A stretch of DNA of 64,000 nt, taken from Tolypothrix brevis GSE-NOS-MK-07-07A. Lineage in GTDB: Bacteria > Cyanobacteriota > Cyanobacteriia > Cyanobacteriales > Nostocaceae. Shown here piece after piece: positions 8,962 through 17,626 of this stretch. Below the pieces are notes generated by a model, which did no database searches, was not told where the DNA came from, and worked only from the letters and a program-made list of their open reading frames with translations. Numbering within the stretch: position 1 is the stretch's first letter; the number at the start of each line of letters is the position of its first letter. The position numbers and the translations under genes are program-made. The stretch is from positions 19,793 through 83,792 of the forward strand of contig JAHHIJ010000034.1 in assembly GCA_019358985.1 (NCBI GenBank). The letters are read 5' to 3'.

Positions 8962-9930
8962 CTAAACTGATTCAACCTCTGACTTGACAGCAGATTGGCT
9001 AGATGAACTTACATATACCCCTAACATAATCACAACAAAACTTATCAAGGTAGTCCAGTTGAGCTTTTCCGAAAAGATAAGCCAAGCTCCTTGAGCGCTC
9101 AGGACGGGAACAAATAGATCGCACAAGGAGACAAATCCTGAAGATAATCTGTTGAGGCAATAAGCATAAAGTCCCAGTCCTAGTATTTGACATACCAAAG
9201 CTAGGGAAATTACGGTCAACCATCCATTCAAAGAACAAGGGAAAATTCTATCTTCGCTGAATATAACAATGGGCAAAAGCAAAAGCGTACCGATCGCAGA
9301 ACACCAAGTCATGATCGCGATTGGACTCAATTGAGTTCGTAGTTCTTCGACGATGAGTGGGTATAAACCAAGAAAACCGGCTGAGAGTAATGCCAGTATA
9401 TCTCCTTGGAATTTGTCACCAGCGGATGAGAAGTCATGGTAGGCTAGGATGCAAGCTCCTAACATCGCGACAAACATACCCATAAGAAATCTACTGTCAA
9501 AGCGCTTCCCCCAAATCAGCCACCCCGCTAAGACGGTGAACAGTGGAGCCAAATTGTGCATGAGCGTAGAGTTCGCGACGCTAGTCTGATTTAGTGACCA
9601 AGCCCAGAGAATAAGAGTAGCAAACATTACAAAGCCAACTCCTAGCAAGAGCAAGAGTAGCCTGGTTGTATAAACTTGCGGTTTTGGTTCGCTATGAGAT
9701 AGGCGTTTTTGCGCTGCTGTGACTCCATTCCACAGTGCAAAGGCAACAGTAGAGATCCAGAAGCGATTAAAGATGGTGGCATTTGGACCAAGTTCGCCTT
9801 CTTCGCTCAAGCGGATCAGAATTGGCGAGAAAGATAGGGCTATTAAACCTACTACCAATGAAATAATTGCTACGGTAGTTGGTGTTAGAAATGACTGTTC
9901 TTGTAAGAATTTCAGTTTAGCTTTAATCAT
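8962..9930 (-). CDS. EamA/DMT-family transporter in the MAA cluster
   Basis: A 322-residue membrane protein with ten predicted helices in two homologous five-helix halves, the EamA (drug/metabolite transporter) architecture. Landmarks are VGLIALSFSPILIRLSEEG near the start and GFVSLCDLFVPVLSAQGAWL in the second half. ATG at 9930 is preferred to TTG at 9933. It sits between mysC and the oxygenase on the same strand. Export of the MAA, or of a precursor to the sheath, is the natural guess from position; the family itself gives no substrate. Confidence 0.85.
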   Translation of the reverse strand: MIKAKLKFLQEQSFLTPTTVAIISLVVGLIALSFSPILIRLSEEGELGPNATIFNRFWISTVAFALWNGVTAAQKRLSHSEPKPQVYTTRLLLLLLGVGFVMFATLILWAWSLNQTSVANSTLMHNLAPLFTVLAGWLIWGKRFDSRFLMGMFVAMLGACILAYHDFSSAGDKFQGDILALLSAGFLGLYPLIVEELRTQLSPIAIMTWCSAIGTLLLLPIVIFSEDRIFPCSLNGWLTVISLALVCQILGLGLYAYCLNRLSSGFVSLCDLFVPVLSAQGAWLIFSEKLNWTTLISFVVIMLGVYVSSSSQSAVKSEVESV

Positions 9931-10110
9931 CAATGTTTTAGAATAGCGTTGCTGGGTCTATTTGTCTTTCTGGCTAATTTGTTGCTTTTCGTAGTCTAGC
10001 AATACAAATGTACTATGAAAATATTCTTGTTGTTATGACCGAAGCAACACCGAAGAACGACGTATTAATATTAATAAAAGTGAGTAACTATATGTATACT
10101 ATAAGCCTAC

Positions 10111-11475
10111 TCAGTCACCCCCTCTCTCTACGAGTTTGCCAATATTAAAATCTATCCTTATCCAGCCTTTTTGTCTTTGCAGATTGTCCAGTAGGAGCAG
10201 GGGAATTTGCCAGTGGTGAACGGCTAGAAATGGTAGAGGGTCACTTAGACTAAAAATAGCATCCTTACCTCTCAAAATATTTTTGAACCATGTTTTCAGT
10301 TGACCAAATGACCTAACATTGGTCAGCCGCCAAATCTCGTGGTATAACCAGTAAGTAGGCTTACTATCAGGCAAAGGTTGCAAAGGATAGTCCGGATCTG
10401 GTACATAGCTCAAATACGCATCCGCGAGTTTTGGATGATTATAAAACATGGTGATAGCTGAGTGTGTGCGTGGGTTGCACTCGATCGCATAAACTGTTCC
10501 ATCTTCAGCTTCAATAAAATCAAATGAAATTTGTCCAGTCAGCTTGAGTTCTTGAACAAAATGATTCACCCACTGAAAAATCTTTGAATTCTCCACATTT
10601 TCATAATTGACTTGGAAAGCGGATGATTCGCAGCAACAATACACCCTCAAGGAACCATTTCTGACTGTGCTGTGTGTGCAGTACTCTTTTCCAGGAATGA
10701 ATTCCTGCATCAGCCAAGGATTATCTTTGCTAATTGGCAAACTCCGAACATGAGTTGCCATGTTTTCGTTGTTGTCAATTGGTAGCTTGGTCATGTCCAA
10801 GCGGTGAATTGAGTCATAGGCAATACTTTTAAGAATGTACTTGCGCTTGGAGTTGGTAAAGTCGAAGTTGAGAACTTGTTCCGGGTCTGTAATTAAGAAA
10901 GTCTTCGGGACTGATAAACCTAGAGAAAGCGCTTTTTGGCTAAAGGCAAACTTATCATCCAGCATCAAAGTGACTTCAGTATCAAAGTGGAAAACCTCAC
11001 AACAGGCTGACAATGCTGGCTTTGCCAAGGAGTCGTAATAGCTGGCAACAGGACTACATACAGGAATATAAACGTGGATGTTTTCTTGTTTGGCGATCGC
11101 AATTAAAGCTCTCGTGTAGCCTTCTGGATCTTTCTGCGGTGCCGGAACAGTATAGAAGCGATCGACGGCGTTAGAAAATCGATGACCAGTTAACCAGTAT
11201 TTATGAGTTTCCACCAAAACAACCCGATGTCCAGCTGCGTGAAGCGATCGCGCAAGTTGCAGCGCCTTCGTCATCTTACCACCGCTGACCATTACATTTT
11301 TTCGGTTCGGGTTGACAACAATTTGCTTGGGAAACAGACTCTTCAAAAAATTCCCAAACAGCGAAGCTAAGACAACAATGCAGTTAATCGGAAATGCTAT
11401 CACCAGTAATAAGAGCGTAGCAATATTTTGAAAAGCCGCCACAATAGATGTTCTGAGGTTTTGGAATTGCGCCAT
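10111..11475 (-). CDS. mysC: ATP-grasp ligase forming mycosporine-glycine
   Basis: MysC activates 4-deoxygadusol with ATP and adds glycine to give mycosporine-glycine. The product of about 454 residues starts with a membrane-anchor-like hydrophobic stretch (about residues 13-40) and continues with VSGGKMTKALQLARSLHAAG, then the ATP-grasp core, including MQEFIPGKE and the metal-site segment AIECNPRTHSAITMFYNHP. It matches the Anabaena variabilis MysC closely as I remember it. ATG at 11475 (MAQ...) agrees with the known N-terminus; an in-frame ATG at 11481 is the alternative. The gap to mysB is about 140 bases and contains a GC-rich tandem repeat. Confidence 0.95.
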   Translation of the reverse strand: MAQFQNLRTSIVAAFQNIATLLLLVIAFPINCIVVLASLFGNFLKSLFPKQIVVNPNRKNVMVSGGKMTKALQLARSLHAAGHRVVLVETHKYWLTGHRFSNAVDRFYTVPAPQKDPEGYTRALIAIAKQENIHVYIPVCSPVASYYDSLAKPALSACCEVFHFDTEVTLMLDDKFAFSQKALSLGLSVPKTFLITDPEQVLNFDFTNSKRKYILKSIAYDSIHRLDMTKLPIDNNENMATHVRSLPISKDNPWLMQEFIPGKEYCTHSTVRNGSLRVYCCCESSAFQVNYENVENSKIFQWVNHFVQELKLTGQISFDFIEAEDGTVYAIECNPRTHSAITMFYNHPKLADAYLSYVPDPDYPLQPLPDSKPTYWLYHEIWRLTNVRSFGQLKTWFKNILRGKDAIFSLSDPLPFLAVHHWQIPLLLLDNLQRQKGWIRIDFNIGKLVERGGD

Positions 11476-11482
11476 CAGCATT

Positions 11483-11539
11483 GGGGGAGTGGGGGAAGCG
11501 TGGTGTGGGGGAGTGGGGGAGTGGGGGAAGCGTGGTGTG
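11483..11539. repeat. G-rich tandem repeat upstream of mysC
   Basis: AGTGGGGGAAGCGTGGTGTG occurs at 11488-11507 and again at 11520-11539, with GGGGAGT units between. It falls in the short mysB-mysC gap, where it occupies the leader just before the mysC start on the minus strand. A related TCCCCCTCCCC stretch lies at 11598. Confidence 0.85.
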
Positions 11540-11615
11540 AAACAAGGCTTATTTGAACCCTATTGGGAGAAATAGTATGACTTCTTCCTTGTCCCTACTC
11601 TCCCCCTCCCCTAAT

Positions 11616-12449
11616 TTACCGACGTCGGATAATGGTTAACCCATCTCGCAAGGGTAGTAGCACTTGCTCAACACGAGGATCGTCAGCAACAATGCGGTTG
11701 AATTGTGCGATCGCCTCTGCATTCGCAGTTCGCTCTTGTGGAGGTAAATAAACCAGTCCCTGAAGCAGGGTATTATCCACACAGATGATTCCGTGAGGTG
11801 CTAGCAAGTTACGGTCTAGCAGAGTTTGGAAATACTGCACATATTCCTTCTTATCAGCATCAATGAATACCAAGTCGAAGGATTCCTCGGCAGCGGCAAG
11901 CTTGTCAAGTGTTTCCAATGCTGACCCTACTTCCACCTGAATTTTTCCTTTGTGAGGAGATTGCTCAAATAAACTTTGTGCCAGGTTAGCTGTGTAAGAA
12001 TCGACCTCGCAGGCTACTAAACGCCCATGTTCTGGCAGAGCTTCTGCCATTGCAAGTGCTGAGTACCCTGTAAACATACCAATATCCAACACTTGTTCAG
12101 CACGGCTCATGTAGACAAACATTTTCAGCGTTTGTCCTTCGACGTGTCCTGAGAGCATTTCCTGCTCTAAAGGACGTACCGTGGTTCCCTCATTGAACTG
12201 CTTGCTCCAAGCTTCCTCTTGAGTCCTTTTGGCAAGGGCAGCCAGCGCTTTGGACTCTTGAGTGGTGCATTCTTCCAGATAAGGGTCGATTCCAGCCGCG
12301 AGACGCCACGCTTGCTTGACATGAGATGCGATGGACTCCGACACATTCCCATCTGCTTCGATCATCTCAATAGCAGTTGCCAGATGCTCAACTAAAATTC
12401 CGAGTGGTGTTACCGGACGAGCCTTTTGTTGATGTAAGACACTAGACAT
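11616..12449 (-). CDS. mysB: O-methyltransferase forming 4-deoxygadusol
   Basis: MysB methylates demethyl-4-deoxygadusol to 4-deoxygadusol. The product has 277 residues, class I SAM methyltransferase fold, of the caffeoyl-CoA/catechol OMT type. The SAM site is [35 protein letters not shown] is the metal and substrate motif; [12 protein letters not shown] follows. It closely follows the A. variabilis MysB sequence. ATG at 12449 (MSSVLHQQ) is chosen over 12464 by that comparison. The gene start overlaps the mysA stop by 8 bases, which implies translational coupling. Confidence 0.95.
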   Translation of the reverse strand: MSSVLHQQKARPVTPLGILVEHLATAIEMIEADGNVSESIASHVKQAWRLAAGIDPYLEECTTQESKALAALAKRTQEEAWSKQFNEGTTVRPLEQEMLSGHVEGQTLKMFVYMSRAEQVLDIGMFTGYSALAMAEALPEHGRLVACEVDSYTANLAQSLFEQSPHKGKIQVEVGSALETLDKLAAAEESFDLVFIDADKKEYVQYFQTLLDRNLLAPHGIICVDNTLLQGLVYLPPQERTANAEAIAQFNRIVADDPRVEQVLLPLRDGLTIIRRR

Positions 12450-13683
12450 TGATGGCACTTCCAACTAAAGCGGACTCATTAATTTTCACGTACTCGTCTA
12501 TCCCAGCACCACTACGTGGGTAATTGGCACAGATGCGTTTGTGGTCTTCTAGTGCCGAGTCGAGTTCTTCACGAGTCATGTCGTTGACAAAGAAGCAACT
12601 GCCGATAGGACAAGGCATTGCAGCTCTCTGTAAACCGTCTCTTGTCAAACTGATAGATTCAGTTGCATTCCACACTAGTTCAGAGTTCAACATAGGATGG
12701 TCAAGAGCAAGACCCAAACGGCTCATCAGTAATAGGATACGTTCGTGATCTTTGGTTGTGATGTATCCTCGTTTTTGAGCGATCGTTGCGGAGAATGCCA
12801 TGTCAATATTTACAGCTTGACCGTGGAACAATGGTACATGTGGAGCTAGTTCCAGGGTAGGACTCCAAGTGTGACCGTAGGCAATGACGCGATCGAGGTC
12901 TATTTCATGCAAGTTAGGAGTTTCTAACTCCAGCATGGTTTTGATTGCTTCGTAGTTGACTTTATGGGCAATCTCTTTAAGTTCCGGTGTACCATTCACA
13001 TGTCCAAAGTGAGTGGAAAGCAGTTCTTCACCATATTCGTATAGCAGTTCAAAGACTTGCGAGTTAGCAACTACAGCAATTTTCATCAACTCTGCCATAC
13101 CATTACGAACTTGAGTTGTTGGCAAGGTTTTCAGAAATGAGAAATCGAGGATAACTTTCAAAGGTGCATGATATGCTCCCAAGCGATTTTTCAGCTTGCC
13201 ATGATTAACTGCGACCTTAATTGCTACACCTGCATCAATTAAACCAATCAATGTAGTCGGAATGCGAATGTAGTTACTCTTGCGACGGTAAGCAGCGCAA
13301 GCAAACCCAGCTACATCAGTAATTAAACCACCACCGACAACTAAAACTGGCTCCTTACGAACTAAGCCAAAATCCGAAAAAGCATCAACAATTTTTTCAA
13401 AGGTTGCAAGGGTTTTAGCTGGCTCTGTAATGATAATGGGAAATACTGTGAGTTCAATGTCATAGTGTCTAAAATATGACTTGATCTGATCCCCATAAAG
13501 TTCATTGACATTAGCATCAATTACGGTCAGACAGCGACCAAATTTCCCATAGCTATCTGCAATTTCTCTGTTTTTAATGTCAAATGCACCGTTCACATAG
13601 ACAAGACTAAAATCGATTTTTTCGTAACCTTCGACGTAAAACGCAGCTTCCGTAGCTTCAAACGATGCTTGAACCTTATTCAT
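12442..13683 (-). CDS. mysA: Demethyl-4-deoxygadusol synthase
   Basis: MysA is a sugar-phosphate cyclase of the dehydroquinate synthase fold. It makes the cyclohexenone core of MAAs from sedoheptulose 7-phosphate (or a related pathway intermediate). It has 413 residues. The NAD-binding [18 protein letters not shown] and [21 protein letters not shown], the metal-site [20 protein letters not shown] and [11 protein letters not shown] are all present. It is near-identical in layout to the A. variabilis enzyme. Start ATG 13683 ([10 protein letters not shown]) has AAGG about 9 bases upstream; an in-frame TTG at 13704 only adds seven residues. It is the first gene of the minus-strand cluster; transcription must start in the 13.7-14 kb gap. 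Confidence 0.96.
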   Translation of the reverse strand: MNKVQASFEATEAAFYVEGYEKIDFSLVYVNGAFDIKNREIADSYGKFGRCLTVIDANVNELYGDQIKSYFRHYDIELTVFPIIITEPAKTLATFEKIVDAFSDFGLVRKEPVLVVGGGLITDVAGFACAAYRRKSNYIRIPTTLIGLIDAGVAIKVAVNHGKLKNRLGAYHAPLKVILDFSFLKTLPTTQVRNGMAELMKIAVVANSQVFELLYEYGEELLSTHFGHVNGTPELKEIAHKVNYEAIKTMLELETPNLHEIDLDRVIAYGHTWSPTLELAPHVPLFHGQAVNIDMAFSATIAQKRGYITTKDHERILLLMSRLGLALDHPMLNSELVWNATESISLTRDGLQRAAMPCPIGSCFFVNDMTREELDSALEDHKRICANYPRSGAGIDEYVKINESALVGSAINV

Positions 13684-13799
13684 GTCTATTGACCTTGATT
13701 CCAACTAATGTGATATTTCGGTAATAATTCCGATTTACCCTAATGCACGTCAGCAACAAATGATGCTATTTATCGTTTTAGATTTAAGGTACTATAAAA

Positions 13800-13821
13800 T
13801 TAGCTTTCAATAAAAAGCTAA
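13800..13821 (-). terminator. Probable terminator upstream of mysA, minus strand
   Basis: Read on the minus strand, TTAGCTTTTTATTGAAAGCTAA forms an 8-bp stem followed by TTTTA. It would end any minus-strand transcript coming from the small ORFs at 14.0-14.8 kb, so mysA probably has its own promoter downstream of it. Between 13684 and 13800 no feature is clear. Confidence 0.5.
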
Positions 13822-14028
13822 CACTTATTGCTGACTGGTGATGTTATTAAACAACACCATTGATCTGAGTAAATTCTGTAGGTGGGTTAACCTTGAATTC
13901 GGCATAACCTCAAACTAGTCAACTAGTCCCACTAGCAGTATAGTGACATAAAACTTGCATGTTTATTCCGGAGTTGTTGACTTTAAATTTGGGAAATTCA
14001 TCTGAATTCAGATTTATTCCACTCTGTT

Positions 14029-14160
14029 TCACTCTAGTGGCTTTCCAACTGTACGATTCCGCAAAAATTCTAGCCGAGATAACTGTTCATATCGTTGATT
14101 TCCAAGCTTAAATTTGAGATTAGAACCCTGATTAATCGTTAGTTCGCTGTTTTTTAGCAT
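14029..14160 (-). CDS. Small ORF, member of a degenerate tandem family
   Basis: A 43-codon minus-strand frame from ATG 14160 (MLKNSELTINQGSNLKFKLG...). Its DNA aligns along about 130 bases with the next ORF (14173-14367): ATCTCAAATTT, GGAAAG and AATTCAGAT... anchors stay in order, with small gaps. The alignment runs past this stop codon, so this copy looks shortened by a mutation. No known domain. It may be a decaying gene rather than an active one. Confidence 0.35.
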   Translation of the reverse strand: MLKNSELTINQGSNLKFKLGNQRYEQLSRLEFLRNRTVGKPLE

Positions 14161-14172
14161 TAGTATCAGACC

Positions 14173-14367
14173 TTATATCACTAAATTTTGGTTCAGAATA
14201 ACAGTGGAGCTTTTAGGAAGTTTATCTGAATTTTTATTAACTCCACCATGTTTGCCTCTAGCAACTTTCCGACCGTTAGACTTTGCAAAACTGCTATTAG
14301 GCTTAGTAAACCACTCATATTCTTTATTATTGTCTATCTCCAGGCTGAAATTTGAGATGACAGGCAT
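14173..14367 (-). CDS. Small basic ORF, second tandem family member
   Basis: A 64-residue minus-strand frame from ATG 14367 (MPVISNFSLEIDNNKEYEWF...), lysine- and serine-rich in the second half, with a GKHGG patch. It is homologous to the ORF at 14029-14160, and the third ORF at 14591-14806 matches weakly. I recognise no domain and no membrane or export signal. The set is upstream of mysA on the same strand but cut off from it by a terminator-like hairpin. Confidence 0.4.
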   Translation of the reverse strand: MPVISNFSLEIDNNKEYEWFTKPNSSFAKSNGRKVARGKHGGVNKNSDKLPKSSTVILNQNLVI

Positions 14368-14370
14368 GAT

Positions 14371-14434
14371 TATAGCGCTTCTCGGTTGCGTGCAATACGC
14401 AGTGTAGAGACTTCGTATTTCGCGTCTCTACATT
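14371..14434. repeat. Dispersed 60-bp palindromic repeat, copy 1
   Basis: This segment (TATAGCGCTTCTC... to GCGTCTCTACATT) recurs at 29092-29145 with very few changes. It contains the imperfect hairpin TAGAGACTTCG...GCGTCTCTA. It separates the second and third small ORFs. Confidence 0.85.
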
Positions 14435-14590
14435 TACTTTTGAGCATGTATGTGATTCAAATGAGAACCGCTATAATCCTCAAATTGCTTTTTTTCCCAT
14501 TAGTTTCAAACCAGAAAATGACTAAAAACGAAGATGACTTACTACACTCTGTTCCGAATGACAGTAGAATTCCTGTTTTATTCAGTCAAG

Positions 14591-14806
14591 TTACTGCTCA
14601 GTATTCAACATACCTCCCTCACTGACTCTTGAAAATTCAGATTTTAGATATATCTGAGATCCTAGTAACAAAACTTTATCATTATTAAGGTACGGTTGTC
14701 TATGAAAAATTTCTAAGTTTGCTTGAATTGGCTTTTTATCCTTGTAAATTAAGGTTTTATAGTTTAAGCCAGCAAAAAATTTGCTAGTTAGTAACTTAGA
14801 ATACAA
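14591..14806 (-). CDS. Small ORF, possible third tandem family member
   Basis: A 71-residue minus-strand frame from ATG 14806 (MYSKLLTSKFFAGLNYKTLI...). The C-terminal third (SEFSRVSEGGMLN) lines up loosely with KVARGKHGGVN of the ORF at 14173-14367. No domain recognised. The 13684-15131 gap, 1.4 kb, otherwise contains only repeats and a hairpin; composition is AT-rich and non-coding in appearance. Confidence 0.3.
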   Translation of the reverse strand: MYSKLLTSKFFAGLNYKTLIYKDKKPIQANLEIFHRQPYLNNDKVLLLGSQIYLKSEFSRVSEGGMLNTEQ

Positions 14807-14965
14807 TTACAAATCATAACATTAGAAGCATACAAACCATAACATATGTCAATTAATTTAAGTCAATCCACCATGCGGACTATACTGGGCAACCAGGCAT
14901 TTTTAACAAAGTATGTCTAAAGATAGATATTTTAGGCATCACCGTGGCAAAACGGTATTACCTTT

Positions 14966-14993
14966 GTAGAGACGCGAAATTTCACGTCTCTAC
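14966..14993. repeat. GTAGAGACG-family palindrome
   Basis: GTAGAGACGCGAAATTTCACGTCTCTAC is written here as two arms, GTAGAGACG and CGTCTCTAC, around an AAATTT centre. Downstream TTTTCTGGAGATATCT resembles the right end of the elements at 19879 and 20016. Upstream of the GT39-like gene. Confidence 0.75.
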
Positions 14994-15131
14994 GTCTTTT
15001 CTGGAGATATCTAATGATATTCAACGTTCGGAGGTAATTGAATAGTTGCGAACAAAGGACAGATGGACTTTTAAGGAAAGGTATTTATCGTTAATGTACT
15101 AAATTAGGTTACTGTCAAAGTAAGGTTGGTG

Positions 15132-16889
15132 ATGTTTTACAACAAACGTCTCTCTCTGAATAAGCGAGCAATGCTCCAGAAATGTCTATTCACCTACCTG
15201 GGTGATTTTTTTAACAACTTCTTGGGATTGGTTATGCACCATTTTAAACTTGCTCCCAGTTGGTTGCGATTTTTGATTGTTGTCTTGTTGGTGATAGGTG
15301 TATTTTTTCGCTTTGCTAACCTAGAGCGTAAAGTTTACTGGCATGATGAAACTTATACCTCATTGCGGATTTCTGGTTACACAGCACAGGAAGTAAAACA
15401 GCAAATTTTTAATAATCGTGTAATTACTGGGACATATTTTGATAAGTACCAAAGTCTGAATTCAGAAAAAAACTTAGGTGACACAATTAAATCTTTAGCA
15501 ATAGAAGATCCACAACATCCACCACTTTATTACATAATAGCTCGATTTTGGGTGCTAATTTTTGGCAATTCGGTAACAGCAATTAGAAGTTTGTCTGCTT
15601 TTATCAGCTTGCTAGTGTTTCCCTGCGTTTATTGGTTATGCAAAGAATTATTTAGAGTGCCATTGTCAGTTCCTTTTATAGCTCTAGCTCTGATGGCAAT
15701 CTCCCCGATTCATCTTGTCTATGCTCAAGAAGCACGAGAATATATGCTTTGGGCAGTAACTATATTACTATCTAGCGCCTCACTGCTGCGAGCAATTCGA
15801 CTAGAATCAAAAAGTCAAGCGGTAGGCAAAAAACAGCAAGCACCAGATCCTATTTTTGTGTGGGGGATTTATGCGGCAACTTTAGCACTAAGTTTATATA
15901 CATTTTTATTAAGTGGATTTGTTGCTGTTGCTCATGGCATTTATATAATTACTATTGCTAAATTTAAGTTTACTAAAATAGTAAAAGCTTATCTTTTGGC
16001 TTCGCTGGCAGGCTTTTTAGCCTTTATGCCTTGGATATTAGTTGTGTTGTTCAACTTTTCAAATTTGGACTCGGCAACATCTTGGACAAAGATGCCAACT
16101 AATTTTATCAATTTAATTCAAGCTTGGCTGATTCAGTTAAGTCATATTTTCTTTGATTTGAACTTTGGATTTGAAAATCCCCTCAGCTATTTAATTACAC
16201 CAGTTATCTTAATATTCGTTGGTTATGCAATTTATTTTCTTTATCGGACAAGTAGTGAAAAAAGCTGGTTGTTTATTGTCTTATTAATTGCGGTGCCTGC
16301 ACTACCTTTAATGTTACCAGATTTGCTGTTTGGGGGAATACGCTCATTAAGCGATCGCTATTTATTGCCTTCTTATTTGGGTATTCAAATTGCTGTTGCT
16401 TATCTGTTAGCAACTCAGATATATAGCGGAAATTTAGCGCGTCGGCAAATCTGGCAAATGATTACAGCGCTAGTAATTACCTGTGGAGTTATTTCTTGTG
16501 GGGTAAGTTCCCAAGCCGAAACTTGGTGGAGTAAGGTAATTAGCTATGGTAATCCACAAGTTGCCACAATTGTCAATCAAGCTTCGCGTCCACTTTTAAT
16601 TAGTGATTCTTTTGGCATTAATTATGGAAATGTCTTTTCTCTCAGCTATCTTTTAGAGCCAAAAGTGCGATTTTTGTTGGTGAAAGAAGAAAAGACACCT
16701 AAAATTTCTAATCAATTTACAGATGTATTTTTTCTAAATCCCGCAAATGATTTCCGCCGAAAAATAGAAACGAACTATAAATCTAAATTAAATGTTGTTT
16801 ATCAAGATAATTATTATTCTCTTTGGAAACTAGTAAAAACCCGTAACTTACGCAGACGCAATATTTCAGTTTCAAAATTGATTTTTTAA
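15132..16889 (+). CDS. GT39-like membrane glycosyltransferase
   Basis: A 585-residue multi-spanning protein of the ArnT/PMT (GT39) superfamily, which moves a sugar from a polyprenyl-phosphate donor to an acceptor on the outer face of the inner membrane. The first periplasmic loop has VYWHDETYTSLRISGYT with the catalytic acidic residues, and DPQHPPLYYIIARFW follows. It is a paralogue of 40835-42463: loop, helices and the C-terminal KVRFLLVKE block all correspond. ATG 15132 has AAGTAAGG about 6 bases upstream; comparison with the paralogue would favour Met at 15234. The acceptor is unknown. Confidence 0.85.
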   Translation: MFYNKRLSLNKRAMLQKCLFTYLGDFFNNFLGLVMHHFKLAPSWLRFLIVVLLVIGVFFRFANLERKVYWHDETYTSLRISGYTAQEVKQQIFNNRVITGTYFDKYQSLNSEKNLGDTIKSLAIEDPQHPPLYYIIARFWVLIFGNSVTAIRSLSAFISLLVFPCVYWLCKELFRVPLSVPFIALALMAISPIHLVYAQEAREYMLWAVTILLSSASLLRAIRLESKSQAVGKKQQAPDPIFVWGIYAATLALSLYTFLLSGFVAVAHGIYIITIAKFKFTKIVKAYLLASLAGFLAFMPWILVVLFNFSNLDSATSWTKMPTNFINLIQAWLIQLSHIFFDLNFGFENPLSYLITPVILIFVGYAIYFLYRTSSEKSWLFIVLLIAVPALPLMLPDLLFGGIRSLSDRYLLPSYLGIQIAVAYLLATQIYSGNLARRQIWQMITALVITCGVISCGVSSQAETWWSKVISYGNPQVATIVNQASRPLLISDSFGINYGNVFSLSYLLEPKVRFLLVKEEKTPKISNQFTDVFFLNPANDFRRKIETNYKSKLNVVYQDNYYSLWKLVKTRNLRRRNISVSKLIF

Positions 16890-17082
16890 CATATACGTAG
16901 AACGCACCAGCGTAGCTTAACACACCCTACAAATACTTAATTTTGTTCAAAAATCAAATCGGATTGCTATAGTTGGTAAAAATTGATAACGAAATTTAAA
17001 CCAATTCTCAGCTTAAATTAATTTTTTCAGGAGAGTCAGGCTTTAAAGTTACATCAGAGACGAAAGAAAGGACATTAAAGCC

Positions 17083-17325
17083 ATGAAGTTCAAGTTTTTA
17101 GCAATTTTGGGTATCGCTCTTGTTTTAAACCTAAGCTATGGAAAAGAGGCAAGTGCCAAGCAAGTAACCACACAAATGCAAAAATCAACAACTGCAAGCA
17201 CTCCTGTTGCACAGATGGTGAAAACAGCCGATGATTCTGGAACCTTTAAAGCTGGGGAGCATCCTACTCAAGGTACGAATCGCGTAGTTACCGAAGAAAA
17301 GGCAAAGCGCAATCTAAAGAGCTAA
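17083..17325 (+). CDS. Small exported protein, unknown
   Basis: An 80-residue protein with a clear signal peptide: MKFKFLAILGIALVLNLSYG with cleavage likely near ASA-KQ (residues 23-27). The mature part is short, Thr/Lys-rich and probably disordered. GAAAGGA lies about 13 bases before the ATG. No domain recognised. It stands alone between the GT39 gene and the histidine kinase. The gaps around it (16890-17082 and 17326-17626) show no further gene. Confidence 0.65.
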   Translation: MKFKFLAILGIALVLNLSYGKEASAKQVTTQMQKSTTASTPVAQMVKTADDSGTFKAGEHPTQGTNRVVTEEKAKRNLKS

Positions 17326-17626
17326 TAAAACATTATTGTCAGTGCGCTTTTTCTTGATCGTGATTTTAAGTTTGATTATATCTTGAAAATACCCAAAGAA
17401 GCGGTAAGGCGTTGCTCGTACAAAGCTCCGAAATTCCGAACAAAGGAAATCTGCGGGTGCTTATGCCTTGAAAATATGAATTTAACTATGCTTGTATACT
17501 TGCTGATTGATATTAGGTTGTGTACGCAAATCGCTACCTAAAGTATAAAGATAAGAAATATTCAACCAAATTAAATATTAGTCTTAACAATTTAATATTA
17601 AATACTAACGACAGGGGAGGATGAGG

